Below are positions 27,194 to 35,937 of a stretch of 64,000 nt of DNA, in pieces. Under the pieces are notes generated by a model. The model searched no databases, was not told where the DNA came from, and saw only the letters and a list, made by a program, of their open reading frames with translations. The stretch is taken from the NCBI RefSeq assembly GCF_900103325.1, contig NZ_FMXM01000016.1, positions 94,631 through 158,630 on the forward strand, written 5' to 3'. Made by a program: the position numbers and the translations under genes. The first letter of the stretch is position 1. Every line of letters begins with the position of its first letter. Source of the DNA: Mesorhizobium qingshengii (GTDB taxonomy: Bacteria; Pseudomonadota; Alphaproteobacteria; Rhizobiales; Rhizobiaceae).

Positions 27194-28630
27194 ATGATGC
27201 CGCCTGCAAAAAAGGAAGTCCGTCCGTCGAGCCGCGGAGGACGCGCCCGTACGCCTGCCTTCGTGAAAAACCACCGCGGCGTCAAGAACTGGAAGGAAGT
27301 CAGCGCCTGGCTGGAATGGCGCGGCATTGAGGATATCGAATGCATCACACCTGATCAGGCCGGCGTCGCGCGCGGCAAGATGATGCCGTCGAAGAAATTC
27401 ACCTCCAACACGTCGCTGGCATTGCCGTCGGCCGTCTTCATGACGACGATTTCCGGCGGCTATCCCGAGGATGGCAACGGCTTTCACTATCCCGAGGACG
27501 ACGGCGACCTCAAGCTGATGCCCGATCTGTCGACACTGACGGTTGTGCCTTGGGAAGAGGACCCGACGGCCGCGGTCATCTGCGACCTCGTCCACCAGGA
27601 TGGCCGCTCGGTCGAGTTCACGCCACGCAACGTCTTGAAGCGCGTGGTTGCCGCTTACGACAAGCGTGGCCTGAAGCCGGTGGTGGCGCCCGAGATCGAA
27701 TTCTACCTGGTCCGCAAGAACCCGGATCCGGACTATCCCTTGACCCCGCCGGTCGGACGCTCGGGGCGCGCAATCGGCGGTGGTGCCGGCTATTCGATCG
27801 CCGGCGTCAACGAGTTCGATGAACTGATCGACGACATCTACCATTTCTCCGAAAGCCAGGGCCTCGAGATCGACACGCTGATCCATGAAGAGGGCGCCGG
27901 TCAGCTCGAGATCAATCTGCGGCACGGCGACCCGATCGAACTGGCCGACCAGGTTTTCATGTTCAAGCGCACCATTCGCGAGGCGGCGCTCAAGCACGAG
28001 ATCTACGCCACGTTCATGGCCAAGCCGATCCAGGGGCAGCCGGGCTCCGCCATGCATATCCACCAGTCGATCATCGACAAGAAGACCGGAAGGAACATCT
28101 TTTCGGCGGAGGACGGGTCGGAAACCGAGGACTTTTTCCATTTTATCGGCGGCATGCAGAAGCATGTGCCGAACGCGCTGGTGATGTTCGCACCCTATGT
28201 CAATTCCTACCGCCGGCTGACGCAAGCGGCGTCGGCTCCGGTCAACAACAAATGGGGCTATGACAACCGCACCACTGCGTTTCGTGTGCCACGCTCGGAT
28301 CCGGCGGCACGGCGCGTCGAAAACCGCATCCCCTCCTCCGATGCCAATCCCTATCTGGCGCTGGCGGCATCGCTGGCCTGCGGGCTGATCGGCATCACCA
28401 ACAAGATCAAGGCCGAGCCTCCCGTCCTGACCACAGCCAATGCCGACGAGATCGACCTGCCGCGCGGCCTGCTCGAAGCCGTCGACCTGTTCGAGGGCGA
28501 TACGGAACTCCGCGCGCATCTGGGCAAGTCCTTCGCCGCGACCTATGCGGCGATCAAGCGGGCGGAATTCGAGACGTTCATGGAAGTGATCAGCCCGTGG
28601 GAGAGGGAATATCTGCTGCTGAATGTGTGA
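27194..28630 (+). CDS. puuA: gamma-glutamylputrescine synthetase (glutamine synthetase family)
   Basis: The 478-residue protein has the glutamine synthetase fold: PEIEFYLV, EEGAGQLEINLRH (metal ligands), MHIHQS and ANPYLALAASLACG. Its divergence from GlnA and its closeness to a gamma-glutamylputrescine oxidase gene indicate the PuuA role of ligating glutamate to putrescine. The window also encodes a PotFGHI importer for the same substrate. Start ATG 27194 has an in-frame ATG next to it. Other gamma-glutamyl-amine ligases (GlnA3-like, GlnT) are alternatives. Confidence 0.75.
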   Translation: MMPPAKKEVRPSSRGGRARTPAFVKNHRGVKNWKEVSAWLEWRGIEDIECITPDQAGVARGKMMPSKKFTSNTSLALPSAVFMTTISGGYPEDGNGFHYPEDDGDLKLMPDLSTLTVVPWEEDPTAAVICDLVHQDGRSVEFTPRNVLKRVVAAYDKRGLKPVVAPEIEFYLVRKNPDPDYPLTPPVGRSGRAIGGGAGYSIAGVNEFDELIDDIYHFSESQGLEIDTLIHEEGAGQLEINLRHGDPIELADQVFMFKRTIREAALKHEIYATFMAKPIQGQPGSAMHIHQSIIDKKTGRNIFSAEDGSETEDFFHFIGGMQKHVPNALVMFAPYVNSYRRLTQAASAPVNNKWGYDNRTTAFRVPRSDPAARRVENRIPSSDANPYLALAASLACGLIGITNKIKAEPPVLTTANADEIDLPRGLLEAVDLFEGDTELRAHLGKSFAATYAAIKRAEFETFMEVISPWEREYLLLNV

Positions 28631-28637
28631 CGCCAGG

Positions 28638-28716
28638 AGCGAATAGCGAATAGCGAATAGCGAATAGCGAATAGCGAATAGCGAATAGCGAATAGCGAAT
28701 AGCGAATAGCGAATAG
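28638..28716. repeat. heptanucleotide tandem array, about 11 copies of AGCGAAT
   Basis: Starting eight bases after the puuA stop, AGCGAAT is repeated without interruption for 79 bases (11.3 copies). A degenerate, inverted array follows at 28765-28799. Such perfect short arrays change length by slippage. Confidence 0.95.
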
Positions 28717-28764
28717 AAATGATGAGGCAGGTGACCTCGCTCGGATCAACACTCCACTTTCAAA

Positions 28765-28799
28765 TCTTCCCTATTCCCTATTCCCTACTCACTACTCGC
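28765..28799. repeat. degenerate inverted heptamer array (TATTCCC/TACTCRC)
   Basis: Five 7-base units read TCTTCCC, TATTCCC, TATTCCC, TACTCAC and TACTCGC. Their complement resembles the upstream GCGAATA unit, so the two arrays could pair across about 50 bases. Confidence 0.75.
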
Positions 28800-28837
28800 T
28801 ATGTACCCCCTTCCAAATCCCCGAGTCTTTGCCGATC

Positions 28838-30124
28838 ATGCCATACCAATCCCCCATCTCCCCCGGCCGTTCCTGGTACGAGGACACCGTCGGCCCACGG
28901 CCAGAATACCCGACGCTCGACGGCGATCTGACATGCGATGTCGTCATCATTGGCGGCGGCTTTACCGGCCTGTCGGCAGCCGCCCACCTTGCCAAGGCAG
29001 GCACCAATGTGGTGCTGATCGAGGCCCACCGCTTCGGTGATGGCGCATCGGGCCGCAATGGCGGCCAACTCGGCACCGGCCAGCGCGCCTGGGCCGAAGA
29101 ACTGGAAACCGAGTACGGCTTCACCCGCGCCAAGGCGCTGTTCGATCTTGCCGAAGAGGCGAAGACGCATCTCATCGAATTCGCCGCCGCCAACCAGATC
29201 GATATCGAATATATGCCCGGCCAGATGTCCGTGGCGCACAAGCCGCGTTATGTCGATGACTACAAGGCGCATGCCGAGATCATGGCGAGCCGGTTTTCTT
29301 ATCCACATATCTCGTTCATGGATGCGAAGGAGACGGCGGAGCGGCTAGGGTCGACGCATTATTTCGGCGGAACGCGCGACACTGGCACCGGCCACATACA
29401 CCCGATGAAGCTGGTGATCGGCACGGCGCGGGTGGCGGCGCAAGCCGGCGCGCAACTGTTCGAAGGGACGCCATCGACCGGCATCATTTCCAGCGGCGGC
29501 AAGGTGAAGGTCTCGACGCCGAGAGGCACGGTGTCGGCGCAGAAATGCCTGATCGCGGTCAACGCCCATGGCGGCGCGCTCGAGCCGGTGAGTGCCGCGC
29601 ACATCATGCCGATCGGTTCGTTCATCGGTGCGACAGTGCCGCTGGGAGCGGATTCGAAAGTGCTGCCAGGCGGCGAGGCCGTCGACGATTCCCGCTTCGT
29701 CGTGCGCTATTTTCGCAGATCGAAGGACGGGCGACTGCTGTTCGGCGGACGTGAAATCTATGGCGTCAACGATCCAAAGGATATCCACATCCACATCCGC
29801 CGTCAGATCACGGAACTCTACCCGGCACTCAGGGATGTCGAGATCACGCATGGCTGGGGCGGCTACGTCGGCATCACGGTGCCGAGAAAGCCGTTCGTGC
29901 GCGAAGTGATGCCCAATGTCATCTCGGCCGGCGGCTATTCCGGCCACGGTGTCATGCTGTCGAACTTCTTCGGCAAGCTCTATGCCGAAACCGTTGCCGG
30001 CAACCGCGACCGGCTGAAACTGATCGAGGACCTGAAAATTCCGCCGTTCCCCGGCGGCCGTCGCTTCCGCGCGCCGCTGCTTTTCCTCGCTCTCAACTGG
30101 TTCGCGCTGCGGGATCGGATCTAG
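28838..30124 (+). CDS. puuB: gamma-glutamylputrescine oxidase (FAD-dependent)
   Basis: The 428-residue oxidoreductase has the FAD-binding VVIIGGGFTGLSAAAHLA near residue 30 and a DAO fold with GASGRNGGQLG and a C-terminal VISAGGYSGHGVM. It oxidises gamma-glutamylputrescine to the aldehyde. ATG 28838 (MPYQSPISPGRSWYEDTVG) is the usual family start. An in-frame TTG nine bases earlier is less likely. The repeat arrays lie between it and puuA. Confidence 0.82.
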   Translation: MPYQSPISPGRSWYEDTVGPRPEYPTLDGDLTCDVVIIGGGFTGLSAAAHLAKAGTNVVLIEAHRFGDGASGRNGGQLGTGQRAWAEELETEYGFTRAKALFDLAEEAKTHLIEFAAANQIDIEYMPGQMSVAHKPRYVDDYKAHAEIMASRFSYPHISFMDAKETAERLGSTHYFGGTRDTGTGHIHPMKLVIGTARVAAQAGAQLFEGTPSTGIISSGGKVKVSTPRGTVSAQKCLIAVNAHGGALEPVSAAHIMPIGSFIGATVPLGADSKVLPGGEAVDDSRFVVRYFRRSKDGRLLFGGREIYGVNDPKDIHIHIRRQITELYPALRDVEITHGWGGYVGITVPRKPFVREVMPNVISAGGYSGHGVMLSNFFGKLYAETVAGNRDRLKLIEDLKIPPFPGGRRFRAPLLFLALNWFALRDRI

Positions 30125-30375
30125 CCGCTCCGGTCTGATGTAATATTGTAATATTTGTTGCCCGGCCGACGCATTGCGCAATACTCGGCAAAGGGGCAGA
30201 ATCCTTGGCATTGGCGCACTGATGCCACAATCGCGGGCGAAGGATGCCGGTTCTGGGCGATTGTTCGGGGATTGCTGCGGGCCTGCCCGCGTTGATTTTG
30301 GGACCGATGCCGATCAGACGCCGGACTTCCGGCACCGATCGAAAGAACATCGGCCCGCTTATGGAGGTGGCAAGA

Positions 30376-31224
30376 GTGAGAGAGCCCTTCAGTTTCGGTA
30401 CGCCGGAACGTCGGCGCTTTGCCATGCAGTTCGGATACGACATGCGGCCGTCCTTCTGGCAGGAAGTCCGTTCCAACTCGCATCTGGTGATCGCCGCGAT
30501 CGGCACCGCCGCACTGCTTGGCGTTGCCGCAGTGGCGTTGTGGCTGGCAATGCCGGCCAGTGAGAGGCAAGGGGCGGCGAGCCCCGAGCAGACCATTCCG
30601 ACCATTCCGGTGAAGACGACGAAAATCGCCCCTGTGGGGGCTGCGGTGGCCACCGCCGCCGTGCCGCAGGCGGCACGCAAGTCCAATAAGGTTTCACCGA
30701 CGGTGGCGAGAGCGGAAGCCACCATGCAAGCGCTCGCGGCCAATGATCCGCGTTGGACCAATTCGCAGTCCAGGGCCGCCCCTGCCCCCAGCCAGGTGGC
30801 GAGCCAGACTGAACAAGCGCCGGACAAACCGGCGGCGTTCGCGCAGCCGGCAGCCGATACCGACGCCACCACCGAACTTGCCAAGGTTGCCGCACCCACC
30901 AGCGCGGCGGGCGGCGATCCCGATGGCGCGCAAACCGCCGCCATCCCGGCGGTGCAGCCGCAAGCGTCGGAACAGCAGCCCGAGGCAACCCGGAATGACA
31001 ACAGTCAAGCCAAGGCGAAGCCACCGAAAGTGGTGGCCGCCGGTACCGGCCGCATCCTGAGGGCCGTGACCATGCGCAGCGGCCCGAAGAAGAACGCGGC
31101 CGCCATCAGCACGGTGCCCGCCAAAACCTCGGTGCAGGTGATGAGCTGCCAGAAATGGTGCCAGATCGTCTACAATGGAAAGACCGGCTGGATCTACAAG
31201 ACCTACATCAAGACCGGCGCCTGA
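30376..31224 (+). CDS. membrane-anchored SH3-domain protein
   Basis: The 282-residue protein has one membrane helix (LVIAAIGTAALLGVAAVALW, about 37-58), a long Ala/Pro/Gln-rich periplasmic linker and a C-terminal bacterial SH3 domain (GRILRAVTMRSGPKKNAAAI ... KWCQIVYNGKTGWIYKTYIK). Bacterial SH3 domains often bind peptidoglycan. GTG 30376 was chosen because GGAGGT lies 8 bases upstream. In-frame ATGs at 30361 and further upstream are possible. Confidence 0.78.
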   Translation: MREPFSFGTPERRRFAMQFGYDMRPSFWQEVRSNSHLVIAAIGTAALLGVAAVALWLAMPASERQGAASPEQTIPTIPVKTTKIAPVGAAVATAAVPQAARKSNKVSPTVARAEATMQALAANDPRWTNSQSRAAPAPSQVASQTEQAPDKPAAFAQPAADTDATTELAKVAAPTSAAGGDPDGAQTAAIPAVQPQASEQQPEATRNDNSQAKAKPPKVVAAGTGRILRAVTMRSGPKKNAAAISTVPAKTSVQVMSCQKWCQIVYNGKTGWIYKTYIKTGA

Positions 31225-31247
31225 TGCGTCGGAGGTGTTGAGAAGCT

Positions 31248-32555
31248 CTACCGCGACCTGCCGCCAAAAATGCGTCGCAAACGCCGCCACCTTCTGGCGC
31301 GCCTGCGTTGCCTGACATAGTCGCGATGCTGCTCAAAAGGCACTTCATACAGGCCGCAGGTGCCGCAGCCCTCCCGCTTGCCGCAAACGGGTACCCAACA
31401 TTTGACATCGTGCGTCCAGGCAAGCGCCACTCTCTCCAGGTGCAGATTGGCAGAACTCTTGAGCAGGATCAGCTCGCCGGCCACGGCGGTCCGCTTGATA
31501 TGGTCGGAGACTTCCTGGGGAGTGCGCAACTCAACAAACCGGCCGCTGTCGCGATCAGCCTGCCCGGCCCGCGAGCGATGCGCATTGTCGCCGGTATAGA
31601 TGACCTGATCGGCGATCTCGCGCGCCGTCTTGTAGGCGTAGTGGTACTTCCTGGTTGAACCCGCATAGTCGGAAATCTGGCCGAGAACGATCCGTTTTCG
31701 CGTGGCGGTGGCCTTGGCCATCATGTCGAGAGCAAGATTGATCGAATGCCAGGGCGCCTTGGCGGCGTCGACGAGGAACTGCGGGCCACCGTCGATGACC
31801 AGCACCTCACAGCGACTGGCCAACGGTTGGAACGTCGCCACCCTGGCCGCTATCGTCTCTGCCGGTACGCCAAGCTCAAGCGCGGTGGCCACGGCCGCGG
31901 CGGTCGGCAGCCAGAAATGTTCCGCCGGAAACGGCGTCTCGAGTTCAAGGACGCCGTCGCGCCAATGGATCGAAAGCTTGAGCCGGTCCGGATAGGCGGC
32001 GCGGATATCGCTCGCACGATAGTCCGCCCGCTCCGACAGGCCGAAGGTAACGCTACGATGCCGAGTGCCGGCAGCCATGCCAAGCACGTGAGGGTCATCG
32101 GCGTTGAGGACAGCAAAGCCGCCCGGCTGCAGCGCATCGACCAGGGCGCGCTTTTCCCGGGCTACGTTTTCCAGCGTCTTGAATGCACCAAAATGCTCGA
32201 GGCGAACCATGGTGACGACGGCCACATGCGGCAGCAGCATTTCGGCCATCGGCTTGATCGACCCGATGCCAGAAGCTCCAGCTTCGAAAATGACGTAGTC
32301 GACCTCACCATTTTTCTTCATGCGCTTGTACAGCGTGGCGACCAGAGACTTGATCGTATTGGCGAGAATCTGCGGGTAGACCGAGCCATGACCGGCCAGT
32401 ATGTGGCCAAGCAATGCCGTCACCGTCGACTTGCCGGAACTGCCGGTGACGCCGATGAAGACCGCCTTGCTTTTGGATCGGGCGCGTCTTGCCTTGAAGG
32501 CCCTGACATACTGCCGCAGGTCTTCGTGAACTTTCCGCAGTCTGGCGTTCCTCAC
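31248..32555 (-). CDS. stand-alone Mur ligase family protein with C-terminal Cys cluster
   Basis: The 435-residue protein has the Mur ligase P-loop GVTGSSGKST (35-44), the central domain metal site (FEAGASGIGS, MVRLEHFGAF) and the adenine-side motif LNADDPHVLG. It lacks the N-terminal UDP-binding domain of MurC-F, so UDP-MurNAc is unlikely to be its substrate. CapB-like ligases share this layout. The C-terminus carries four cysteines (Cys386, 391, 397, 400; CWVPVCGKREGCGTCG) and a very basic tail. It is outside any dcw cluster. Function is unknown. Confidence 0.7.
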   Translation of the reverse strand: MRNARLRKVHEDLRQYVRAFKARRARSKSKAVFIGVTGSSGKSTVTALLGHILAGHGSVYPQILANTIKSLVATLYKRMKKNGEVDYVIFEAGASGIGSIKPMAEMLLPHVAVVTMVRLEHFGAFKTLENVAREKRALVDALQPGGFAVLNADDPHVLGMAAGTRHRSVTFGLSERADYRASDIRAAYPDRLKLSIHWRDGVLELETPFPAEHFWLPTAAAVATALELGVPAETIAARVATFQPLASRCEVLVIDGGPQFLVDAAKAPWHSINLALDMMAKATATRKRIVLGQISDYAGSTRKYHYAYKTAREIADQVIYTGDNAHRSRAGQADRDSGRFVELRTPQEVSDHIKRTAVAGELILLKSSANLHLERVALAWTHDVKCWVPVCGKREGCGTCGLYEVPFEQHRDYVRQRRRARRWRRLRRIFGGRSR

Positions 32556-32637
32556 GGCACGGTCCCTAAAGCCCGAAGAAGGCTTTATGCCGCCAGCCCA
32601 TCGGCCAAGTCAAATCGACGCCGGATGGCAAGCGCTC

Positions 32638-33384
32638 TCAGATGCAGCGTCCGCCGTCGACCTCCAGCGCTACACCGGTGATGAAGGCGGCTTCGTCCGA
32701 AGCCAGCCAGAGTGCGGCGTTGGCGATATCGAACGGCGTCGAAAGCCGGCCGAGCGGGATCGATGCGCGGAACCTTTCACGGATCTCCGGCGTGTCGGCG
32801 CCCATGAATTTTTCCAGCATGCCGGTCTCGCCGGCGACAGGACAGAGGCAGTTGACGCGGATGTTCTTCGGCGCCAGTTCCACCGCCATCGATTTGGTGG
32901 CGGTGATCGCCCAGCCCTTCGACGCATTGTACCAGGTGAGGCCGGGCCGGGGCCGGATGCCGGCGGTGGAAGCCGTGGTCAGGATGACGCCTCCGCCTTG
33001 CCGATCCATGATCGGCACCACGGCAAGTGCTGCGTGATAGATCGCCTTCATGTTCACAGCGGTGATCAGGTCGAAGGTTTCCTCATCGACCTCGAGCATG
33101 TCGCCATTGCGATGGGTAAACCCGGCATTGTTGACCATGATGTCGATGCGGCCAAAGGCGCTTTTCGCGGCATAGACCATCTCGTTGAACTCGGACCGCA
33201 GCGAAACATCCGTCTGGGTCCAGATCGCCGCTTCGCCGATCTCCTTGGCAACGCGTTCGGCGCCCTTGGCGTTCAAGTCAGCGACAACGACCCTTGCGCC
33301 TTCCTTGGCAAAGCACCTGGCGATGCCCTCACCGAAGCCCGACGCGGCACCGGTGACGACGGCGACCTTGTTTTGCAGACGCAT
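32638..33384 (-). CDS. short-chain dehydrogenase/reductase
   Basis: The 248-residue enzyme has the NAD(P)-binding motif TGAASGFGEGIA (11-22), NNAG, the catalytic Ser and WYNASKG (Tyr/Lys), and a final DGG motif, so it is a classical SDR. The Asp at VVVADLN suggests NAD preference. ATG 33384 has GGGA upstream. Substrate is unknown. Related enzymes include 3-oxoacyl-ACP and sugar dehydrogenases. Confidence 0.85.
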   Translation of the reverse strand: MRLQNKVAVVTGAASGFGEGIARCFAKEGARVVVADLNAKGAERVAKEIGEAAIWTQTDVSLRSEFNEMVYAAKSAFGRIDIMVNNAGFTHRNGDMLEVDEETFDLITAVNMKAIYHAALAVVPIMDRQGGGVILTTASTAGIRPRPGLTWYNASKGWAITATKSMAVELAPKNIRVNCLCPVAGETGMLEKFMGADTPEIRERFRASIPLGRLSTPFDIANAALWLASDEAAFITGVALEVDGGRCI

Positions 33385-33698
33385 GTTTTTCCCGCTCATG
33401 ATTGGTGAGGATAGTCCAGCGCGCCAGCGACGCACACCGGCGCAACGCCACGGCTTCTGGCCAAGGCGGTCGAAAGATGTGCGGCCATCGTCGATTTCTC
33501 CTTTGGCTTTCGCCTCGATCCCGCTCTATGCTGCAGCTGCGAAGGCTTCCGAAGCCGCGCTGTCGACAAGCCTCCGAGGTCTCGGACTGTCAAGGGGCAG
33601 GTGCAAACACTCAGATGTGACACCATGGCACTAGAATATTTAAATCGATTAGATTATATCAGCCGCGTTCTTGCGACCGGCGTCAAAGCGGACAGACC
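33385..33698. promoter_or_regulatory. divergent region upstream of zwf
   Basis: This 314-base gap between the SDR and zwf has an AT-rich stretch at 33635-33660 (AATATTTAAATCGATTAG, then ATTATATC) that is probably the zwf promoter. No coding frame is credible, and no known HexR site was recognised. Confidence 0.4.
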
Positions 33699-35168
33699 AT
33701 GACCAGCCAGATCATCCCCGTCGACCCGTTCGACTTCATCATTTTCGGCGGCACCGGCGATCTGTCGGAACGCAAGCTTCTGCCGTCGCTCTACCATCGC
33801 CAGCGCGACCATCAATTCTCCGAACCGACGCGCATCATCGGCACGTCGCGCTCGAAAATGAGCGACGAGGAATTCCAGGCTTTCGCCAAGCAGGCGATCT
33901 CCGAGCACGTCAAGGCGGCCGATATCGACGCCCAGGAGCTGAAGACCTTCCTGGCACGGCTTTCCTACGTCTCGGCCGACGCAACGAGCGGTGCTGGATT
34001 CGACAAACTCAAGAAAGAGATTGGCGACAGCGACCGCATTCGTGCCTTCTATCTGGCGGTGGCGCCGGCGCTGTTCGGCGACATTTCGCACAAGCTGAAA
34101 GAGCACAATCTGATCACGCCGAACTCGCGCATCGTGCTGGAGAAGCCGATCGGCCGCGACCTTGCCTCGGCGCGTGCGCTCAACGATCTGGTCGGCGACG
34201 ACTTCCACGAAAGCCAGATCTTCCGTATCGATCACTATCTCGGCAAGGAGACGGTGCAGAACCTGATGGCGCTGCGCTTTGCCAACGCGCTCTACGAGCC
34301 GCTTTGGAACTCCGCCCATATCGACCATGTGCAGATCACCGTGGCCGAGACCGTGGGGCTGGAAGACCGCGTCACCTATTACGACAAGGCCGGCGCGCTG
34401 CGCGACATGGTGCAGAACCACATGCTGCAGCTCTTGTGCCTCGTCGCCATGGAAGCGCCGTCGTCGATGGACGCCGACGCGGTGCGCGACGAGAAACTGA
34501 AGGTGCTGCGCGCGCTGAAGCGTATCAATGGCAACGAGGCGCCGAAGCAAACTGTGCGCGGGCAATATCGCGCCGGGGCCTCGGCAGGTGGGCCGGTCAA
34601 GGGCTATGTCGAGGAACTCGGCCACGACAGCAACACCGAGACCTTCGTCGCCATCAAGGCCGAGATCGGCAATTGGCGCTGGTCGGGCGTTCCGTTCTAC
34701 CTCAGGACCGGCAAGCGGCTGGCGACCCGGGTTTCGGAGATAGCCATCGAGTTCAAGCCGATCCCGCATTCCATCTTCGGTGACAGCGCGGGACCTATCT
34801 TCGCCAACCAACTGGTCATCCGGTTGCAGCCGGACGAGGGCGTCAAGCAGTTCATCATGATCAAGGACCCGGGCCCGGGCGGCATGCGACTGCGCCAGAT
34901 CCCGCTCGACATGAGTTTCGCGCAGTCCTTCCACGGCCGCGCGCCGGACGCCTATGAGCGGCTGATCATGGATGTCATCCGCGGCAACCAGACCCTGTTC
35001 ATGCGCCGCGACGAGGTCGAGGCGGCATGGAAGTGGATCGACCCCATCCAGCACGCCTGGGAAAGCGCCAGGCAGGAGGCGCAGGGCTACACGGCCGGCA
35101 CCTGGGGGCCCTCGGCCTCCATTGCACTGATCGAACGTGACGGGCGGACATGGCACGAGAGCAACTGA
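33699..35168 (+). CDS. zwf: glucose-6-phosphate 1-dehydrogenase
   Basis: The 489-residue enzyme oxidises glucose-6-phosphate to 6-phosphogluconolactone with NADP (EC 1.1.1.49). The coenzyme motif is FGGTGDLSERKLLPSL (16-31). The active-site RIDHYLGKETVQN holds the catalytic His/Lys. Its stop overlaps the pgl start by 19 bases. First gene of the Entner-Doudoroff operon. Confidence 0.95.
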   Translation: MTSQIIPVDPFDFIIFGGTGDLSERKLLPSLYHRQRDHQFSEPTRIIGTSRSKMSDEEFQAFAKQAISEHVKAADIDAQELKTFLARLSYVSADATSGAGFDKLKKEIGDSDRIRAFYLAVAPALFGDISHKLKEHNLITPNSRIVLEKPIGRDLASARALNDLVGDDFHESQIFRIDHYLGKETVQNLMALRFANALYEPLWNSAHIDHVQITVAETVGLEDRVTYYDKAGALRDMVQNHMLQLLCLVAMEAPSSMDADAVRDEKLKVLRALKRINGNEAPKQTVRGQYRAGASAGGPVKGYVEELGHDSNTETFVAIKAEIGNWRWSGVPFYLRTGKRLATRVSEIAIEFKPIPHSIFGDSAGPIFANQLVIRLQPDEGVKQFIMIKDPGPGGMRLRQIPLDMSFAQSFHGRAPDAYERLIMDVIRGNQTLFMRRDEVEAAWKWIDPIQHAWESARQEAQGYTAGTWGPSASIALIERDGRTWHESN

Positions 35169-35866
35169 ACAGCGCCGCCTACAATTGGCATGCCTTTTCC
35201 GGCCGCCCGGAACTGGCCATTGCGCTGGCCGGCCGCGTTGCCGATCGCCTGAGCAAGGCGATTGCCGAGCGCGCCACGGCGCTGCTGGCGGTTTCCGGCG
35301 GCACGACGCCGGCAAAATTCTTCGCAGCGCTTTCGGCCTTGCCGATCGCCTGGGACAAGGTGATCGTGACGCTGGTCGACGAGCGTTTCGTGCCGGCATC
35401 CTCACCGCGCTCCAACGCAGGCCTGGTGGCCGCCAATCTGTTGCAGAACGCGGCCAAGGCAGCCCGTTTCGTGCCGCTATACCATGAGGCCGTCGGCATC
35501 GAGGATGCCGCCGCATCGGACGATGCGGCGCTCCGGTCGTTGCCCTGGCCGCTCGATGTCGTCGTGCTTGGCATGGGACCGGATGGCCACACCGCCTCGT
35601 TCTTTCCCGACGCCGACGATTTGCCGAAGCTGCTCGATCCAGCCTCCGACCGGATCGTGCTGCCGGTTCACGCGGCCAGCGCCGGCGAACCGCGGCTGAC
35701 CCTGTCGCTGGCGCGCATCGTCGATGCCGGCTTCATCGCTCTTCACATAGAGGGCGACGACAAGCGAACCGCCTTCGACGGCGCGGTTGCGCCCGGACCG
35801 CGAAAGCCAATTCGCGCCGTGCTCGATGCCGCACCGAAGCCCGTAGAGGTTTTCTGGGCCCCCTGA
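35150..35866 (+). CDS. pgl: 6-phosphogluconolactonase
   Basis: The 238-residue enzyme hydrolyses 6-phosphogluconolactone. The DevB-type family motifs are visible: LLAVSGGTTPAKFF, TLVDERFVP and LGMGPDGHTASFFPD. Its start lies inside zwf, so the two are translationally coupled. Confidence 0.92.
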   Translation: MAREQLNSAAYNWHAFSGRPELAIALAGRVADRLSKAIAERATALLAVSGGTTPAKFFAALSALPIAWDKVIVTLVDERFVPASSPRSNAGLVAANLLQNAAKAARFVPLYHEAVGIEDAAASDDAALRSLPWPLDVVVLGMGPDGHTASFFPDADDLPKLLDPASDRIVLPVHAASAGEPRLTLSLARIVDAGFIALHIEGDDKRTAFDGAVAPGPRKPIRAVLDAAPKPVEVFWAP

Positions 35867-35881
35867 CTTGAACTTGCTGTG

Positions 35882-35916
35882 GGTCCCGGCAGACAGCCGG
35901 ATTGTGTTCCGGGACC
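35882..35916 (+). terminator. intercistronic stem-loop between pgl and edd
   Basis: GGTCCCGG (35882-35889) and CCGGGACC (35909-35916) form an 8-bp stem in the 71-base pgl-edd gap. It lacks a U-run, so it is more likely to stabilise or process the mRNA than to end transcription. Confidence 0.45.
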
Positions 35917-35937
35917 TCGCCTGAAAGGACCGACACC

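Noticed and set aside
28638..28799. CRISPR array
   Set aside because: Units are 7 bases without spacers. It is a simple tandem repeat.
31248..32555. MurF
   Set aside because: The N-terminal UDP-MurNAc-peptide domain is missing and no cell-wall cluster surrounds it.
33654..35516. A 620-codon minus-strand frame opposite zwf/pgl
   Set aside because: Shadow with Arg/His-rich composition. zwf and pgl are clearly coding on the plus strand.
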